Positions 32,784 through 41,638 of a DNA stretch of 47,035 bases are shown piece by piece. How positions within the stretch are numbered: the stretch's first letter is position 1; every line of letters begins with the position of its first letter. The stretch is from JAMIFN01 sp035906235. Its GTDB lineage: Bacteria; Pseudomonadota; Gammaproteobacteria; Burkholderiales; Burkholderiaceae_C. Position numbers and translations under genes: made by a program. The notes below the pieces were generated by a model. The model was given only the letters and a program-made list of their open reading frames with translations, was not told the DNA's origin and did not search any database. The DNA lies in NCBI GenBank assembly GCA_035906235.1, contig JAMIFN010000101.1, positions 1 through 47,035 on the forward strand, written 5' to 3'.

Positions 32784-33224
32784 ATGACACAAGTGAACCC
32801 CCAATCTTTTCTCACCTTGCATTACCGCCTAGGCGGCCCGCAGGGCGACATCATCAACACCTTTGGCGGCAAGCCCGCCACCATGTCTTTGGGCGAGGGG
32901 CGCTTATCGCCCGCCATCGAAGAAAAACTGCTGGGCCTAGAAGAAGGCAGCCGCCATGTGTTTGACCTGCCCGCAGGTGCCGCGTTTGGCGAACACAATG
33001 CGCAGATGATGCAATGGGTGGCGCGCAGCTTGCTGAACGAGTTGGGCGACCCGCGCGAGCAATACCAGGCGGGCGAAGTGGTGCAATTTCCCACGCCCGA
33101 TGGGCAAGATTTTTATGCCGGCGCCGTGCTGCAGGTGGAAGAGGCGCGCGTGCTGTTTGACTTCAACCACCCACTGGCGGGGCAGCCCGTGCAGTTTGAG
33201 GTGCAGTTGATTGGGGTGCTGTGA
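32784..33224 (+). CDS. slpA: FKBP-type peptidyl-prolyl isomerase, SlpA/SlyD-like
   Basis: A 146-residue FKBP-type prolyl isomerase with an inserted chaperone flap. Visible blocks: LTLHYRL, the FGGKPATMSLGEGRLSPAIEEKLLGLEEGSRHVFDLPAGAAFGEHN core, and the closing strands VLFDFNHPLAGQPVQFEVQLIGV. SlpA (FkpB) is encoded next to ispH in many proteobacteria, and that is the case here: the stop TGA overlaps the ispH ATG (TGATG). ATG 32784 is selected because the 19 codons of open frame before it lack homology. No metal-binding His/Cys tail as in SlyD is present, which supports SlpA. Confidence 0.9.
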   Translation: MTQVNPQSFLTLHYRLGGPQGDIINTFGGKPATMSLGEGRLSPAIEEKLLGLEEGSRHVFDLPAGAAFGEHNAQMMQWVARSLLNELGDPREQYQAGEVVQFPTPDGQDFYAGAVLQVEEARVLFDFNHPLAGQPVQFEVQLIGVL

Positions 33225-34192
33225 TGCAGGGCAAGCCCGAAGAAATCTTGCTGGCCGAGCCGCGTGGTTTTTGCGCCGGGGTTGATCGCGCCATCGATAT
33301 TGTGGAGCTGGCGCTGGCCAAATTTGGCCGCCCTATTTATGTGCGCCACGAAATCGTACACAACACCTTTGTGGTCAATGATTTAAAAAACAAAGGCGCG
33401 ATTTTTATTGAAGACCTGGCCGAAGTGCCGCCCGGCGCCACCTTGGTTTTTTCAGCCCATGGCGTCAGCCGCGCCGTGCAAGACGAAGCCAAAGCACGCG
33501 GCTTCAGCATTTTTGATGCCACTTGCCCACTGGTGACCAAAGTGCATGTCGAGGTTGCCAAACTGCACGCCGAAGGTTACGACTTCATCATGGTCGGCCA
33601 CAAAGGCCACCCCGAGGTCGAAGGCACCATGGGGCAATTGCTAGACGGTATTTATTTGGTCGAAGACTTGGCCGATGTGGCCACGGTAGCCCCTAAGCAA
33701 AGCGACAAACTGGCGGTGGTCACGCAAACCACGCTCAGTGTGGATGACACGCGCGAGATTCACGCCGCGCTGCAAGCGCGTTTTCCCAGCCTTCGCCAAC
33801 CCAAGCAGCAAGACATTTGCTATGCCACGCAAAACCGCCAAGACGCGGTAAAAATCATTGCAGGGCAGGTGGATGTGCTGATCGTCGTGGGCAGCCCCAC
33901 CAGCAGCAACAGCAATCGCCTGGCCGAATTGGGCGGCCGCTTGGGCACGCCTAGCTATATGGTGGATAACGCCAGCGAACTGCAAGAAGCTTGGTTTACC
34001 AATGCCCCGCGCGTGGGGCTAACCGCAGGCGCATCTGCGCCCGATGTGCTGGTGCAAGAAGTCATTGCCCGCATCAAAAGCCTGGGCGCTACGGCCGTGC
34101 GCAAAATGGACGGCGTGCAAGAAACCATGAAATTCCCCCTGCCCAAAGCCCTGGTTTTTGCGCCTGAGGCGGCCAAGGACATGCGTCAGTAA
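33224..34192 (+). CDS. ispH: 4-hydroxy-3-methylbut-2-enyl diphosphate reductase
   Basis: A 322-residue Fe-S reductase (LytB) performing the last step of the MEP isoprenoid pathway, reducing HMBPP to IPP and DMAPP. The three cluster cysteines are C17 in PRGFCAGVDRA, C101 in DATCPLVTKVH and C199 in DICYATQNRQ. The HEIVHNTFVV, FSAHGVS and GHKGHPEVEGT blocks supply the substrate-binding histidines and the proton-relay Glu. ATG 33224 overlaps the slpA stop; a GTG one codon earlier is less likely. Together with ispG in this window it shows that the organism uses the MEP pathway. A repeat copy fills the gap to serS. Confidence 0.97.
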   Translation: MQGKPEEILLAEPRGFCAGVDRAIDIVELALAKFGRPIYVRHEIVHNTFVVNDLKNKGAIFIEDLAEVPPGATLVFSAHGVSRAVQDEAKARGFSIFDATCPLVTKVHVEVAKLHAEGYDFIMVGHKGHPEVEGTMGQLLDGIYLVEDLADVATVAPKQSDKLAVVTQTTLSVDDTREIHAALQARFPSLRQPKQQDICYATQNRQDAVKIIAGQVDVLIVVGSPTSSNSNRLAELGGRLGTPSYMVDNASELQEAWFTNAPRVGLTAGASAPDVLVQEVIARIKSLGATAVRKMDGVQETMKFPLPKALVFAPEAAKDMRQ

Positions 34193-34196
34193 ATTT

Positions 34197-34257
34197 AAAA
34201 CCATAGCTGCTCAGGCAGGTTTTACGGCCTAAAACAGCAAAAACACCCTTAAAAATC
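34197..34257 (+). repeat. Intergenic repeat, copy 7 (near consensus)
   Basis: AAAACCATAGCTGCTCAGGC, AGGTTTTACGGCCTAAAACA, GCAAAAACACCCTTAAAAAT, then C directly before the serS ATG. It occupies the whole ispH-serS spacer, so the serS leader is made of repeat sequence. Confidence 0.9.
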
Positions 34258-35574
34258 ATGCTCGACATCAACCAATTGCGCAAAGACTTGCCCGCTGTGC
34301 TGGCGGCTTTGCAGGCGCGTAAAAACCCTCAACCCTATTTAGATGAAGCGGCTTATAGCCGCCTAGAAGCCGAGCGCAAAACCCTGCAAACCCGCACCGA
34401 GGAATTGCAGGCGCAGCGCAATACCTTGTCTAAACAAATCGGCCAATTCAAGGCTAAGGGCGATAGCGCCGGCGCCGATGCGGTGATGGCGCAAGTGGCG
34501 GCAGCCAAGGCCGAGCTGGAGCAATCGGCCGTGCGTTTGGAAGACATTCAGGCCGAGCTGCACACCCTGCTGGCGGCTATTCCTAATCTGCCACACGCCA
34601 GTGTGCCCGTGGGCGCAGACGAAGCCGGCAATGCCGAGCTGCGCCGCTGGGGCACGCCCCGCAGTTTTGATTTTGCGGTGCAAGACCATGTGGATTTGGG
34701 CACGCCTTTGGGCTTGGATTTTGAGCTGGGCAGCAAAATCACGGGCTCGCGCTTTAGCGTGATGCAGGGCGGCATGGCGCGCCTGCACCGCGCCCTGGCG
34801 CAATTTATGCTGGATATGCAGACCGAAAAGCACGGCTACACCGAATGCTATGTGCCCTATATCGTCAATAGCGATTCGCTGAAAGGCACGGGGCAATTGC
34901 CCAAATTTGAAGGCGATTTGTTTGCGGTGCAAAAAGGCGGGCAAGACGCCGAGCCCGTGCCGGATAACGCCGCGCTGTATTTGATCCCGACCAGCGAAGT
35001 GCCGCTCACCAATATCGTGCGCGATACCGTGGTGGCTGAGAGCGAGCTGCCCATCAAGCTGACGGCGCACAGCCCCTGTTTTCGTTCTGAGGCGGGCAGC
35101 TATGGGCGCGATACGCGCGGCATGATTCGTCAGCACCAGTTTGACAAAGTGGAAATGGTGCAAATCGTCCACCCCGAGCGCAGCTATGAGGCGCTGGACG
35201 AGATGACCGGCCACGCCGAGGCCGTGCTGCAGGCGCTGGGCTTGCCCTACCGCGTGCTGCTGCTGTGTACGGGCGATATGGGCTTTGGCGCCACGCGCAC
35301 GCACGATTTAGAGGTGTGGCTGCCCGCGCAAAACACCTACCGCGAGATTTCATCGGTCAGCAATTGCGAGGCTTTTCAGGCGCGGCGCATGCAAGCGCGT
35401 TTTAAAAACGCGCAAGGCAAAAACGAGTTTGTGCACACGCTCAATGGTTCGGGCTTGGCCGTGGGGCGCACCTTGGTGGCGGTGCTCGAGAACTACCAAC
35501 AGGCTGACGGCAGCATCGAAATCCCCCAAGCGCTACGCCCCTATATGGGCGGGTTCGAGCGTTTGGCCAAATAA
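34258..35574 (+). CDS. serS: Seryl-tRNA synthetase
   Basis: A 438-residue class II synthetase charging tRNA-Ser. Residues 1-110 form the two-helix coiled arm (RLEAERKTLQTRTEELQAQR and onward) that contacts the long variable loop. The catalytic core has motif 2 in CFRSEAGSYGRDTRGMIRQHQF and motif 3 in NGSGLAVGRTLVAVLENYQ; the TSEVPLTN serine-binding loop lies before motif 2. ATG 34258 starts the conserved MLDINQLRKD, but no ribosome-binding site is present: the preceding bases (CCCTTAAAAATC) belong to a repeat copy. Translation may therefore depend on coupling or a weak leader. It is closed by a strong terminator. Confidence 0.97.
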   Translation: MLDINQLRKDLPAVLAALQARKNPQPYLDEAAYSRLEAERKTLQTRTEELQAQRNTLSKQIGQFKAKGDSAGADAVMAQVAAAKAELEQSAVRLEDIQAELHTLLAAIPNLPHASVPVGADEAGNAELRRWGTPRSFDFAVQDHVDLGTPLGLDFELGSKITGSRFSVMQGGMARLHRALAQFMLDMQTEKHGYTECYVPYIVNSDSLKGTGQLPKFEGDLFAVQKGGQDAEPVPDNAALYLIPTSEVPLTNIVRDTVVAESELPIKLTAHSPCFRSEAGSYGRDTRGMIRQHQFDKVEMVQIVHPERSYEALDEMTGHAEAVLQALGLPYRVLLLCTGDMGFGATRTHDLEVWLPAQNTYREISSVSNCEAFQARRMQARFKNAQGKNEFVHTLNGSGLAVGRTLVAVLENYQQADGSIEIPQALRPYMGGFERLAK

Positions 35575-35616
35575 AGCCCAGCTACAAGCCGTGCAGCAGT
35601 CAATTGCACAAAGACG

Positions 35617-35641
35617 AGGGGGGCTATCAGCCCCCTTTTTT
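35617..35641 (+). terminator. Rho-independent terminator of serS
   Basis: Stem GGGGGCT with AGCCCCC around a 3-base loop, followed by six T residues, 43 bp after the serS stop. Confidence 0.9.
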
Positions 35642-35662
35642 ACGCACATTTACATGCTTCTA

Positions 35663-35725
35663 AAAGAATAGCTATTCAGGCAGCTTATACGCGGTAAATG
35701 CTCGAATTCTTGCTGAAAATTATGA
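35663..35725 (+). repeat. Intergenic repeat, copy 8
   Basis: AAAGAATAGCTATTCAGGC, then AGCTTATACGCGGTAAATG and CTCGAATTCTTGCTGAAAA. The first half is well kept and the second half is diverged. It lies about 120 bp upstream of the HiPIP start, in the same orientation. Confidence 0.7.
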
Positions 35726-35843
35726 TGCATACGCGAAGTGCAGGGTTTTGCTTTTGCCTTTTGTCAAAGAAGTTCCGCTTTTTTAGGCGCATGCTTACGC
35801 TCCGTCAGTATGTGCTGGCGCTCTTATAAAAAGGTCAAAAAAA

Positions 35844-36215
35844 ATGTCTGCTACCAAGCCCACAATCTCTTCATCTCGCCGTGTTTTTATGCTGCAAGTC
35901 GCCGCTGCTGGTGTCGCCATGGGTGCAGCCGCACAAGCTGTGGCGGCTGCCGCGAAAGCCGCACCTGCGGCCAAAGCGCCTGCAGCAGCTGCCGCTAATA
36001 TGGTTAAGGACACGGACCCTAATGCCATAGCCCTGCAGTACTACAGCGATGCGAAAAAAGTGGATGTGAAGAAATCGCCAAAATACAAAAAAGGCGACGA
36101 TTGCCTGAACTGCGCACTGTACAAAGGCGATGCCAAGCAAGGCGACTGCCCCCTGTTTGCGGGCAAAAAAGTGGCAGCTGGCGCTTGGTGCAGCGCCCAT
36201 GCCAAGAAAGCCTAA
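35844..36215 (+). CDS. High-potential iron-sulfur protein (HiPIP)
   Basis: A 123-residue exported [4Fe-4S] electron carrier. The leader contains SSRRVFMLQVAAAGVAMGA, a twin-arginine (Tat) signal consistent with export of a folded Fe-S protein. An Ala/Lys/Pro-rich linker follows. The mature domain has the four cluster cysteines C87 and C90 (DDCLNCALY), C102 (GDCPLF) and C116 (GAWCSAH), with the usual tyrosine-containing NAIALQYY before them. HiPIPs carry electrons between the bc1 complex and terminal oxidases or photosynthetic reaction centres; no other respiratory gene is adjacent. It ends in a terminator shared with convergent infB. Confidence 0.95.
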   Translation: MSATKPTISSSRRVFMLQVAAAGVAMGAAAQAVAAAAKAAPAAKAPAAAAANMVKDTDPNAIALQYYSDAKKVDVKKSPKYKKGDDCLNCALYKGDAKQGDCPLFAGKKVAAGAWCSAHAKKA

Positions 36216-36260
36216 ACGGCTTGGCCCTGAAAAGGGCAGCACGCCCTGCTGCACACACAT

Positions 36261-36292
36261 AAAAAACCGCCTTATGACGAAGGCGGTTTTTT
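36261..36292. terminator. Bidirectional terminator between HiPIP gene and infB
   Basis: 13-bp inverted repeat AAAAAACCGCCTT and GAAGGCGGTTTTTT with a short loop and T-runs in both directions. It lies 45 bp after the HiPIP stop and 18 bp after the infB stop, serving both convergent genes. Confidence 0.9.
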
Positions 36293-36310
36293 ACGGGGAT
36301 AGGCAGGTAT

Positions 36311-39300
36311 TTAGATGGTGCGCGCGACTTCTTTGATTTCGAAGAATTCGAGTTGATCGCCTTCTTCAATTTCGTTGTAGCCCTTAATGTTTAAGCCGCA
36401 CTCGAAGTTTTCTTTGACTTCTTTCGCATCGTCTTTGAAGCGTTTGAGTGAGTCCAGTTCACCCGTGAAAATGACCACATTGTTGCGCAGCAAGCGCAGC
36501 TTGGCGCTGCGGCGTACCACGCCAGAAGTGACCATACAACCGGCAATGGTGCCGATTTTCGAGGCACGGAAGATCTGGCGAATCTCGGCCACGCCGATGA
36601 TTTCCTCTTTCTTGTCTGGCGTCAGCATGCCGCCAATGGCTGCTTTCACATCATCCACGGCGTCATAGATGATGTTGTAGTAACGCATATCCACGCCATT
36701 GCCTTCAGCCAGCTTGCGCGCGCCTACATCCGCTCGGGTGTTAAAGCCCAAGATGACGGCTTTAGACGCAATGGCCAAGTTCACATCGCTCTCGCTGATG
36801 CCGCCCACGGCTGAGAACACGATTTGCACCTTGACCTCGTCGTTGGAGAGCTTGAGCAGGGATGCCGCCAGCGCCTCTTGCGAGCCTTGCACATCGGCTT
36901 TGATGATGAGGGGCAGGGTTTGGATTTCGCCCGCAGCCATGTCGCTGAACATATTCTCCAACTTGGCAGCTTGTTGCTTGGCCAATTTGGTGTGGCGGAA
37001 TTTGCCGGCGCGGTAGGTGGCGATTTCACGGGCACGACGCTCGTCGGTCAGCACCATAAATTCGTCGCCTGCGCCAGGTACATCTTGCAGGCCTTGGATT
37101 TCGACAGGAATAGAAGGCCCAGCCGATTTGCAAGGCTTGCCGTTTTCGTCCAGCATGGCGCGCACACGACCATAGGTTTGGCCAACCAGCACGATATCGC
37201 CCGTTTTCAGGGTGCCGGATTGCACCAAAATAGTGGCGACCGGGCCGCGGCCTTTATCTAGGCGTGCTTCAATGACCAAACCTTTGGCGTGGGCATCGAC
37301 TGGCGCAGTCAGCTCTAGAACCTCGGCTTGCAGCAGCACTTGTTCCAGCAATTCGTCAACGCCGGCGCCGGTTTTGGCCGACACGGACACGAAGGGCGAA
37401 CTGCCACCGTACTCTTCAGGAATGACTTCTTCAATAACCAGTTCACCCTTGACGCGGTCAGGATTGGCATCGGGCTTGTCGATTTTGTTGATCGCCACCA
37501 CGATAGGCACACCCGCCGCTTTGGCGTGCTTGATGGCCTCTTTGGTTTGCGGCATAACGCCGTCGTCGGCGGCTACGACCAAAATCACCACATCGGTGGC
37601 CTGTGCGCCACGGGCGCGCATGGCCGTGAAGGCTTCGTGCCCAGGCGTATCAAGGAAAGACACCACACCACGCGGCGTTTCCACATGGTAGGCGCCAATG
37701 TGTTGGGTGATGCCACCAGCCTCGCCTGAGGCGACTTTGGCACGGCGGATGTAGTCCAGCAGCGAAGTTTTGCCGTGGTCCACATGGCCCATGACAGTGA
37801 CAACAGGCGGACGGGACAGCGATTCGGCCGTTTGCGCCTCGACTTCTTCATCGGTAAAGGCTTCTGGGTCGTCCAGCGCAGCAACGATGGCTTTATGCCC
37901 CATGTCCTCGACCAAAATCATGGCGGTTTCTTGGTCCAAGGGCTGGTTGATGGTGACCATTTGCCCCAGTTTCATCAATTTCATGATGACTTCAGAGGAT
38001 TTGACCGCCATTTTGTGCGCCAGCTCAGCCACGGTGATGGTCTCGGGCACATGGATGTCGAGCACACGCGCTTCTTGCGGCTCTTGTGGGGCGCGTTCTT
38101 GCCGATCGTCGCCACCACGGCGTTTGCCGCCTCTGGGGCCCGCGCGCCAGTTGCTTTTGCCTGCACCAGCAGGAAGCCCTCGGCTTTTGATTTCGGGTTT
38201 TTTGCGGCCGTCGGCGTCTTTGTCTTTTGCCCAGCTGGAAGAGAGCTTTTCAGACTTGACTTCTTTGCGGCCACCAGGTCCAGTGCTAGTTGTTGCAGGT
38301 GCACCAGCTGCTGGTTTGGCACCAGGCTTAGCATCGGGTTTGTGCAAAGTGCCTTTTTTCGCCGCGTCAGTTTTGTCAGCCTCTGGTTTTTTTGCCGTCA
38401 GCACCTTTTTGGGCGCGTTCATCATGGCGCGGATGGCCTCGGCCTCGGCCATGGCTTTTTTGCGACGGCTTTCCAAGTCTTTGGCTTTGGCTGCATCGGC
38501 TTCGGCCTGGGTTTTTTCTGCAGCGGCTTTATCGGCGGCTTTTTGTGCGGCTAGATCTTCGGCGCTAGAGGTTGCAGGCATAGTAGCTGCGGGGGGGGCA
38601 GCTTCGGTGGTCGTCGTGCTTGCGGAGGTTTGTTGCTCCTCGGCCGCCGCAGACTTGGCTGCGGTTTGCTGTTCGATACGGGCTTGCTGGGCTTGGCGCA
38701 GGGCTTGCACTTCGGCTTCGGCCTTGGCGCGTTGCTCGGCGGAGCGTTTAGCCGAGGCCGCAGCTTTTTCTGCAGCTGCCTTAGGGGTCTCGCTGTTCGC
38801 TTGCGCAGCTGCGGCCAGTTCGGCGGCTTGATTGGCCTCTTGCTCTAGGCGCAGGCGTTCAGCTTCCCGCTCGGCGATTTGGCGCGCTAACTCTTCTTCT
38901 TGGCGGCGAAGCAGCTCAGCCTGCTGCTGAGCCTCTTCTTCACGCCGCTGCAGGTCTTCGCGTTCGCGGGCGGACTCTTCAGCTGCGACTTTGGCAGCCG
39001 CCGCAGTGGCTTCGCTGCTGTCCTCGTCGCGGCGGACAAAAGTACGCTGCTTTTTGGTTGTGACCTGAATCGTGCGCGCCTTGCCGCTGCTGTCGGCTTG
39101 CTTGATTTCTGAGGTGGTTTTTTTCGTCAAAGTCAGTTTTTTGCCGCCACCAGCCGTGCCGTGCGCAGATTGCATATGCGCTAGCAGGGTTTGTTTGTCG
39201 GTTTCGGTGACGGTGTCTGCTGGACTGACTTTAGCTACACCCGCGCTGGCGAGTTGCTCCAGCAGTTTTTCGGGGGTTTGTTTGAGTTCAGCAGCGAAAT

Positions 39301-39319
39301 CGGAGACGGTATTGTTCAT
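36311..39319 (-). CDS. infB: Translation initiation factor IF-2
   Basis: A 1002-residue GTPase that recruits fMet-tRNA to the 30S subunit and promotes subunit joining. The N-terminal half is a long Ala/Glu/Gln/Lys-rich region, starting with an IF2_N domain (NTVSDFAAELKQTPEKLLEQL), and a second IF2_N-type module near 420-480 (ITVAELAHKMAVKSSEV). G1 is GHVDHGKT at 511-518; G3 DTPGHEAF and G4 NKID follow. Domain II and C-terminal C1/C2 domains are complete to KEVARTI. Third gene of the rimP-nusA-infB operon. The next genes in the common order, rbfA and truB, are missing: a terminator lies directly after infB. Confidence 0.97.
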   Translation of the reverse strand: MNNTVSDFAAELKQTPEKLLEQLASAGVAKVSPADTVTETDKQTLLAHMQSAHGTAGGGKKLTLTKKTTSEIKQADSSGKARTIQVTTKKQRTFVRRDEDSSEATAAAAKVAAEESAREREDLQRREEEAQQQAELLRRQEEELARQIAEREAERLRLEQEANQAAELAAAAQANSETPKAAAEKAAASAKRSAEQRAKAEAEVQALRQAQQARIEQQTAAKSAAAEEQQTSASTTTTEAAPPAATMPATSSAEDLAAQKAADKAAAEKTQAEADAAKAKDLESRRKKAMAEAEAIRAMMNAPKKVLTAKKPEADKTDAAKKGTLHKPDAKPGAKPAAGAPATTSTGPGGRKEVKSEKLSSSWAKDKDADGRKKPEIKSRGLPAGAGKSNWRAGPRGGKRRGGDDRQERAPQEPQEARVLDIHVPETITVAELAHKMAVKSSEVIMKLMKLGQMVTINQPLDQETAMILVEDMGHKAIVAALDDPEAFTDEEVEAQTAESLSRPPVVTVMGHVDHGKTSLLDYIRRAKVASGEAGGITQHIGAYHVETPRGVVSFLDTPGHEAFTAMRARGAQATDVVILVVAADDGVMPQTKEAIKHAKAAGVPIVVAINKIDKPDANPDRVKGELVIEEVIPEEYGGSSPFVSVSAKTGAGVDELLEQVLLQAEVLELTAPVDAHAKGLVIEARLDKGRGPVATILVQSGTLKTGDIVLVGQTYGRVRAMLDENGKPCKSAGPSIPVEIQGLQDVPGAGDEFMVLTDERRAREIATYRAGKFRHTKLAKQQAAKLENMFSDMAAGEIQTLPLIIKADVQGSQEALAASLLKLSNDEVKVQIVFSAVGGISESDVNLAIASKAVILGFNTRADVGARKLAEGNGVDMRYYNIIYDAVDDVKAAIGGMLTPDKKEEIIGVAEIRQIFRASKIGTIAGCMVTSGVVRRSAKLRLLRNNVVIFTGELDSLKRFKDDAKEVKENFECGLNIKGYNEIEEGDQLEFFEIKEVARTI

Positions 39320-39343
39320 AAAAGTGCTATTGCCTCCATTTGC

Positions 39344-40852
39344 TTACTCTGCATCGCCCGTGAACCAGTGTTCACGCGCTTTCAAGATCAGGGCTTTCGC
39401 GTCTTCTCCGCTTTGCCCGGTAATCGCTACCAATTCGTCGATGGCCAGATCGGCCAAATCGTCGCGGTTGTTGATGCCCGCCTCGACCAGTTTGCCCAGC
39501 AACTCGGGGCTGACGCCTTCGAGATCGCGCAGGTCATCGGCAACATCGCCCAGCTTCTCTTCGCGGGCAATGGCCATGGTCAAGAGTGCGTCTTTAGCAC
39601 GGTTGCGTAGCTCAGCGACGGTTTCTTCGTCAAAGGCTTCGATTTCTTGCATTTCGGCCAGCGGCACATAGGCGACTTCTTCGAGGGTGGTAAAGCCCTC
39701 GTCGATCAGGATTTCGGCCACTTCTTGGTCAACATCGAGTTTTTCCATGAAGAGAGAGCGAACGCCAGCGCTTTCATCGGCTTGTTTTTGCGCCGATTCA
39801 TTGGCATCCATGATGTTGATTTTCCAGCCCGTCAGGTCTGAAGCCAAGCGGACATTTTGCCCGCCGCGACCAATAGCGATGGCCAAGTTTTCGTCGTCCA
39901 CCACCACATCCATGGCGTGGCGCTCTTCATCCACAACGATGGAGCTGACAATCGCGGGCGCCAAAGCACCAATCACAAATTGCGCAGGGTCTTCGCTCCA
40001 CAATACGATATCAACGCGCTCGCCCGCCAGCTCATTGGTTACGGCATTGACGCGCGAGCCACGCACGCCAACGCAGGCGCCGATGGGATCGACGCGCTTA
40101 TCGAGGGCATGGACGGCAATTTTGGCGCGGCTACCTGCATCACGAGCGCAGGATTTCAGCTCCAGCACGCCTTGTTCGACTTCAGGCACTTCGTTGAGGA
40201 AAAGTTCCATCATGAATTCGGGCGAAGAGCGTGACAAGATGATGGGCGCAGAGCGCGCTAGCTCGTCGATGCCCATGATCATGGCGCGGACCCGGTCGCC
40301 GGCGCGCAAGTTTTCTTTGGGAATCATCTCGCTGCGCTTCAAACGGCCTTCAACCTTGCCGCTTTCCACAATGACATCACCTTTATCGAGGCGCTTGACG
40401 GTGCCGAGGAAGATTTTTTCGCCGCGCGAGAGGTAGTCGTTGAGTAGCATTTCGCGCTCAGCGTCGCGGATTTTTTGCAAGATGACTTGCTTGGCGGTCA
40501 TGGCGCCAATGCGGCCGATAGGCACTGACTCGATCGGCTCTTCAATATAGTCGCCCACTTCCACATCGTCGATGCGGTCTTTGGCGTCCATCAGCATCTC
40601 TTCGGCCTCTGGGTTTTGCAAACCTGCATCGTCGGCTACCACCAGCCAGCGGCGGAAGGTTTCGTAGTCACCAGTTTCTTTGTCGATATCTACGCGTACA
40701 TCCATTTCGCCCGCGTCGGCATCTTTTTCTTTGTAATAGAACTTTTTGGTGGCTTGCGCCAGCGCCGCTTCAATCGCGGCGAACACGACATCGCGGCCGA
40801 CATTTTTTTCTAGGGCAATGGCCTCGGCCAGCATCAGCATTTCTTTGTTCAT
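39344..40852 (-). CDS. nusA: Transcription termination/antitermination protein NusA
   Basis: A 502-residue RNA polymerase-binding protein that modulates pausing, termination and rrn antitermination. Order of domains: N-terminal polymerase-binding domain (MNKEMLMLAEAIALEKNVG), S1 (about 135-200, IFLGTVKRLDKGDVIVESG), KH1/KH2 (GACVGVRGSRVNAVTNEL and IAIGRGGQNVRLASDLTGW), and two acidic C-terminal repeats. The length equals the E. coli-type protein (495). The start overlaps the rimP stop by four bases (ATGA), with AGGAG nine bases upstream. Confidence 0.97.
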   Translation of the reverse strand: MNKEMLMLAEAIALEKNVGRDVVFAAIEAALAQATKKFYYKEKDADAGEMDVRVDIDKETGDYETFRRWLVVADDAGLQNPEAEEMLMDAKDRIDDVEVGDYIEEPIESVPIGRIGAMTAKQVILQKIRDAEREMLLNDYLSRGEKIFLGTVKRLDKGDVIVESGKVEGRLKRSEMIPKENLRAGDRVRAMIMGIDELARSAPIILSRSSPEFMMELFLNEVPEVEQGVLELKSCARDAGSRAKIAVHALDKRVDPIGACVGVRGSRVNAVTNELAGERVDIVLWSEDPAQFVIGALAPAIVSSIVVDEERHAMDVVVDDENLAIAIGRGGQNVRLASDLTGWKINIMDANESAQKQADESAGVRSLFMEKLDVDQEVAEILIDEGFTTLEEVAYVPLAEMQEIEAFDEETVAELRNRAKDALLTMAIAREEKLGDVADDLRDLEGVSPELLGKLVEAGINNRDDLADLAIDELVAITGQSGEDAKALILKAREHWFTGDAE

Positions 40853-41481
40853 TGTGAAGGCTCCTGATTACTCTTGGGGTCAGTATTAGGTGGTGTAGGG
40901 TTTAGGGCTGGCAGGGCAGAGCGCCCTTTAAAGTTAACGATGGATGCCAAGCGAATTTCGCGCACCTCATCTAAGGAAAAAGTCATGGCCTGCAGGGGGG
41001 CTGGCGTTTTCTTTTTGCTCACGCGGACACCGGGTTTAGGTGTTGGCTCATCACTCCAGACCAGGCGCCATAGGCTGTGGTCTGTGCTCTCTTCGACGGT
41101 TTCGAGCGTGCCTCGGAATTTTTTACGATTGGCCGACAAGCCCGAGCCTGCCGCAGCTTCACCTAAGGCTTGCTTTAAAGTTAAATCGACCATGCTGCCA
41201 GCAAAGCGCAGGCAATCAGCGTTGCCGTTGAGTGGGCGATCAATGCCAGGCGAGGCCACCTCTAGGCGCCTGTAGTCTGTGCCTTCTACTTCTAGGGTGT
41301 GGCGCAGTTGGCGTGTGACGCGCTCGCAGTCTTCGACCGTAATGGCTTGCTCAGGTTGACCCGCTTGCCAAGGAAAATCCAGTGTGACGCGCAGCAAGCC
41401 GCCAGCAGAGCGCTCGAGCTCTACCAAGTCATAGCCCATGCCGCGCACGGTTTCTTCAATCACAGCTTGCCAACTTGCCAT
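40849..41481 (-). CDS. rimP: Ribosome maturation factor RimP
   Basis: A 210-residue 30S assembly factor (E. coli 150) that acts early on the 16S central/head region with S12 and S19. The N-terminal domain (VIEETVRGMGYDLVELERS) and VASPGIDRPL with the following strands are typical. The C-terminal part is longer than usual, with an insert (GSGLSANRKK and KKKTPAPLQ regions) and a Pro/Asn tail. ATG 41481 starts the homologous segment; the frame continues 13 codons upstream without a ribosome site. First gene of rimP-nusA-infB, divergent from alaS with about 155 bp between. Confidence 0.93.
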   Translation of the reverse strand: MASWQAVIEETVRGMGYDLVELERSAGGLLRVTLDFPWQAGQPEQAITVEDCERVTRQLRHTLEVEGTDYRRLEVASPGIDRPLNGNADCLRFAGSMVDLTLKQALGEAAAGSGLSANRKKFRGTLETVEESTDHSLWRLVWSDEPTPKPGVRVSKKKTPAPLQAMTFSLDEVREIRLASIVNFKGRSALPALNPTPPNTDPKSNQEPSQ

Positions 41482-41638
41482 ACGCAAAAATGCCCTTTCA
41501 ACGGCTCTTTTAAAACGCAAACCAAAAAAAAACGGGCGAAATAGATGCGCCCGTTTGGTCGAATTATCCTCGCATTATAAGAGCAAAACGCAAAAAAGCC
41601 AAGGCAAGCTGGCCGCAGGTGCGCGATAATTGCGGGCT

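Noticed and set aside
34363..35304. Minus-strand open frame of 313 codons
   Set aside because: Antisense to serS, which has full family homology on the plus strand.
37770..38831. Plus-strand open frame of 353 codons rich in Ser, Ala and Cys
   Set aside because: Antisense to the Ala/Glu/Gln-rich region of infB, with no domain and no start site.
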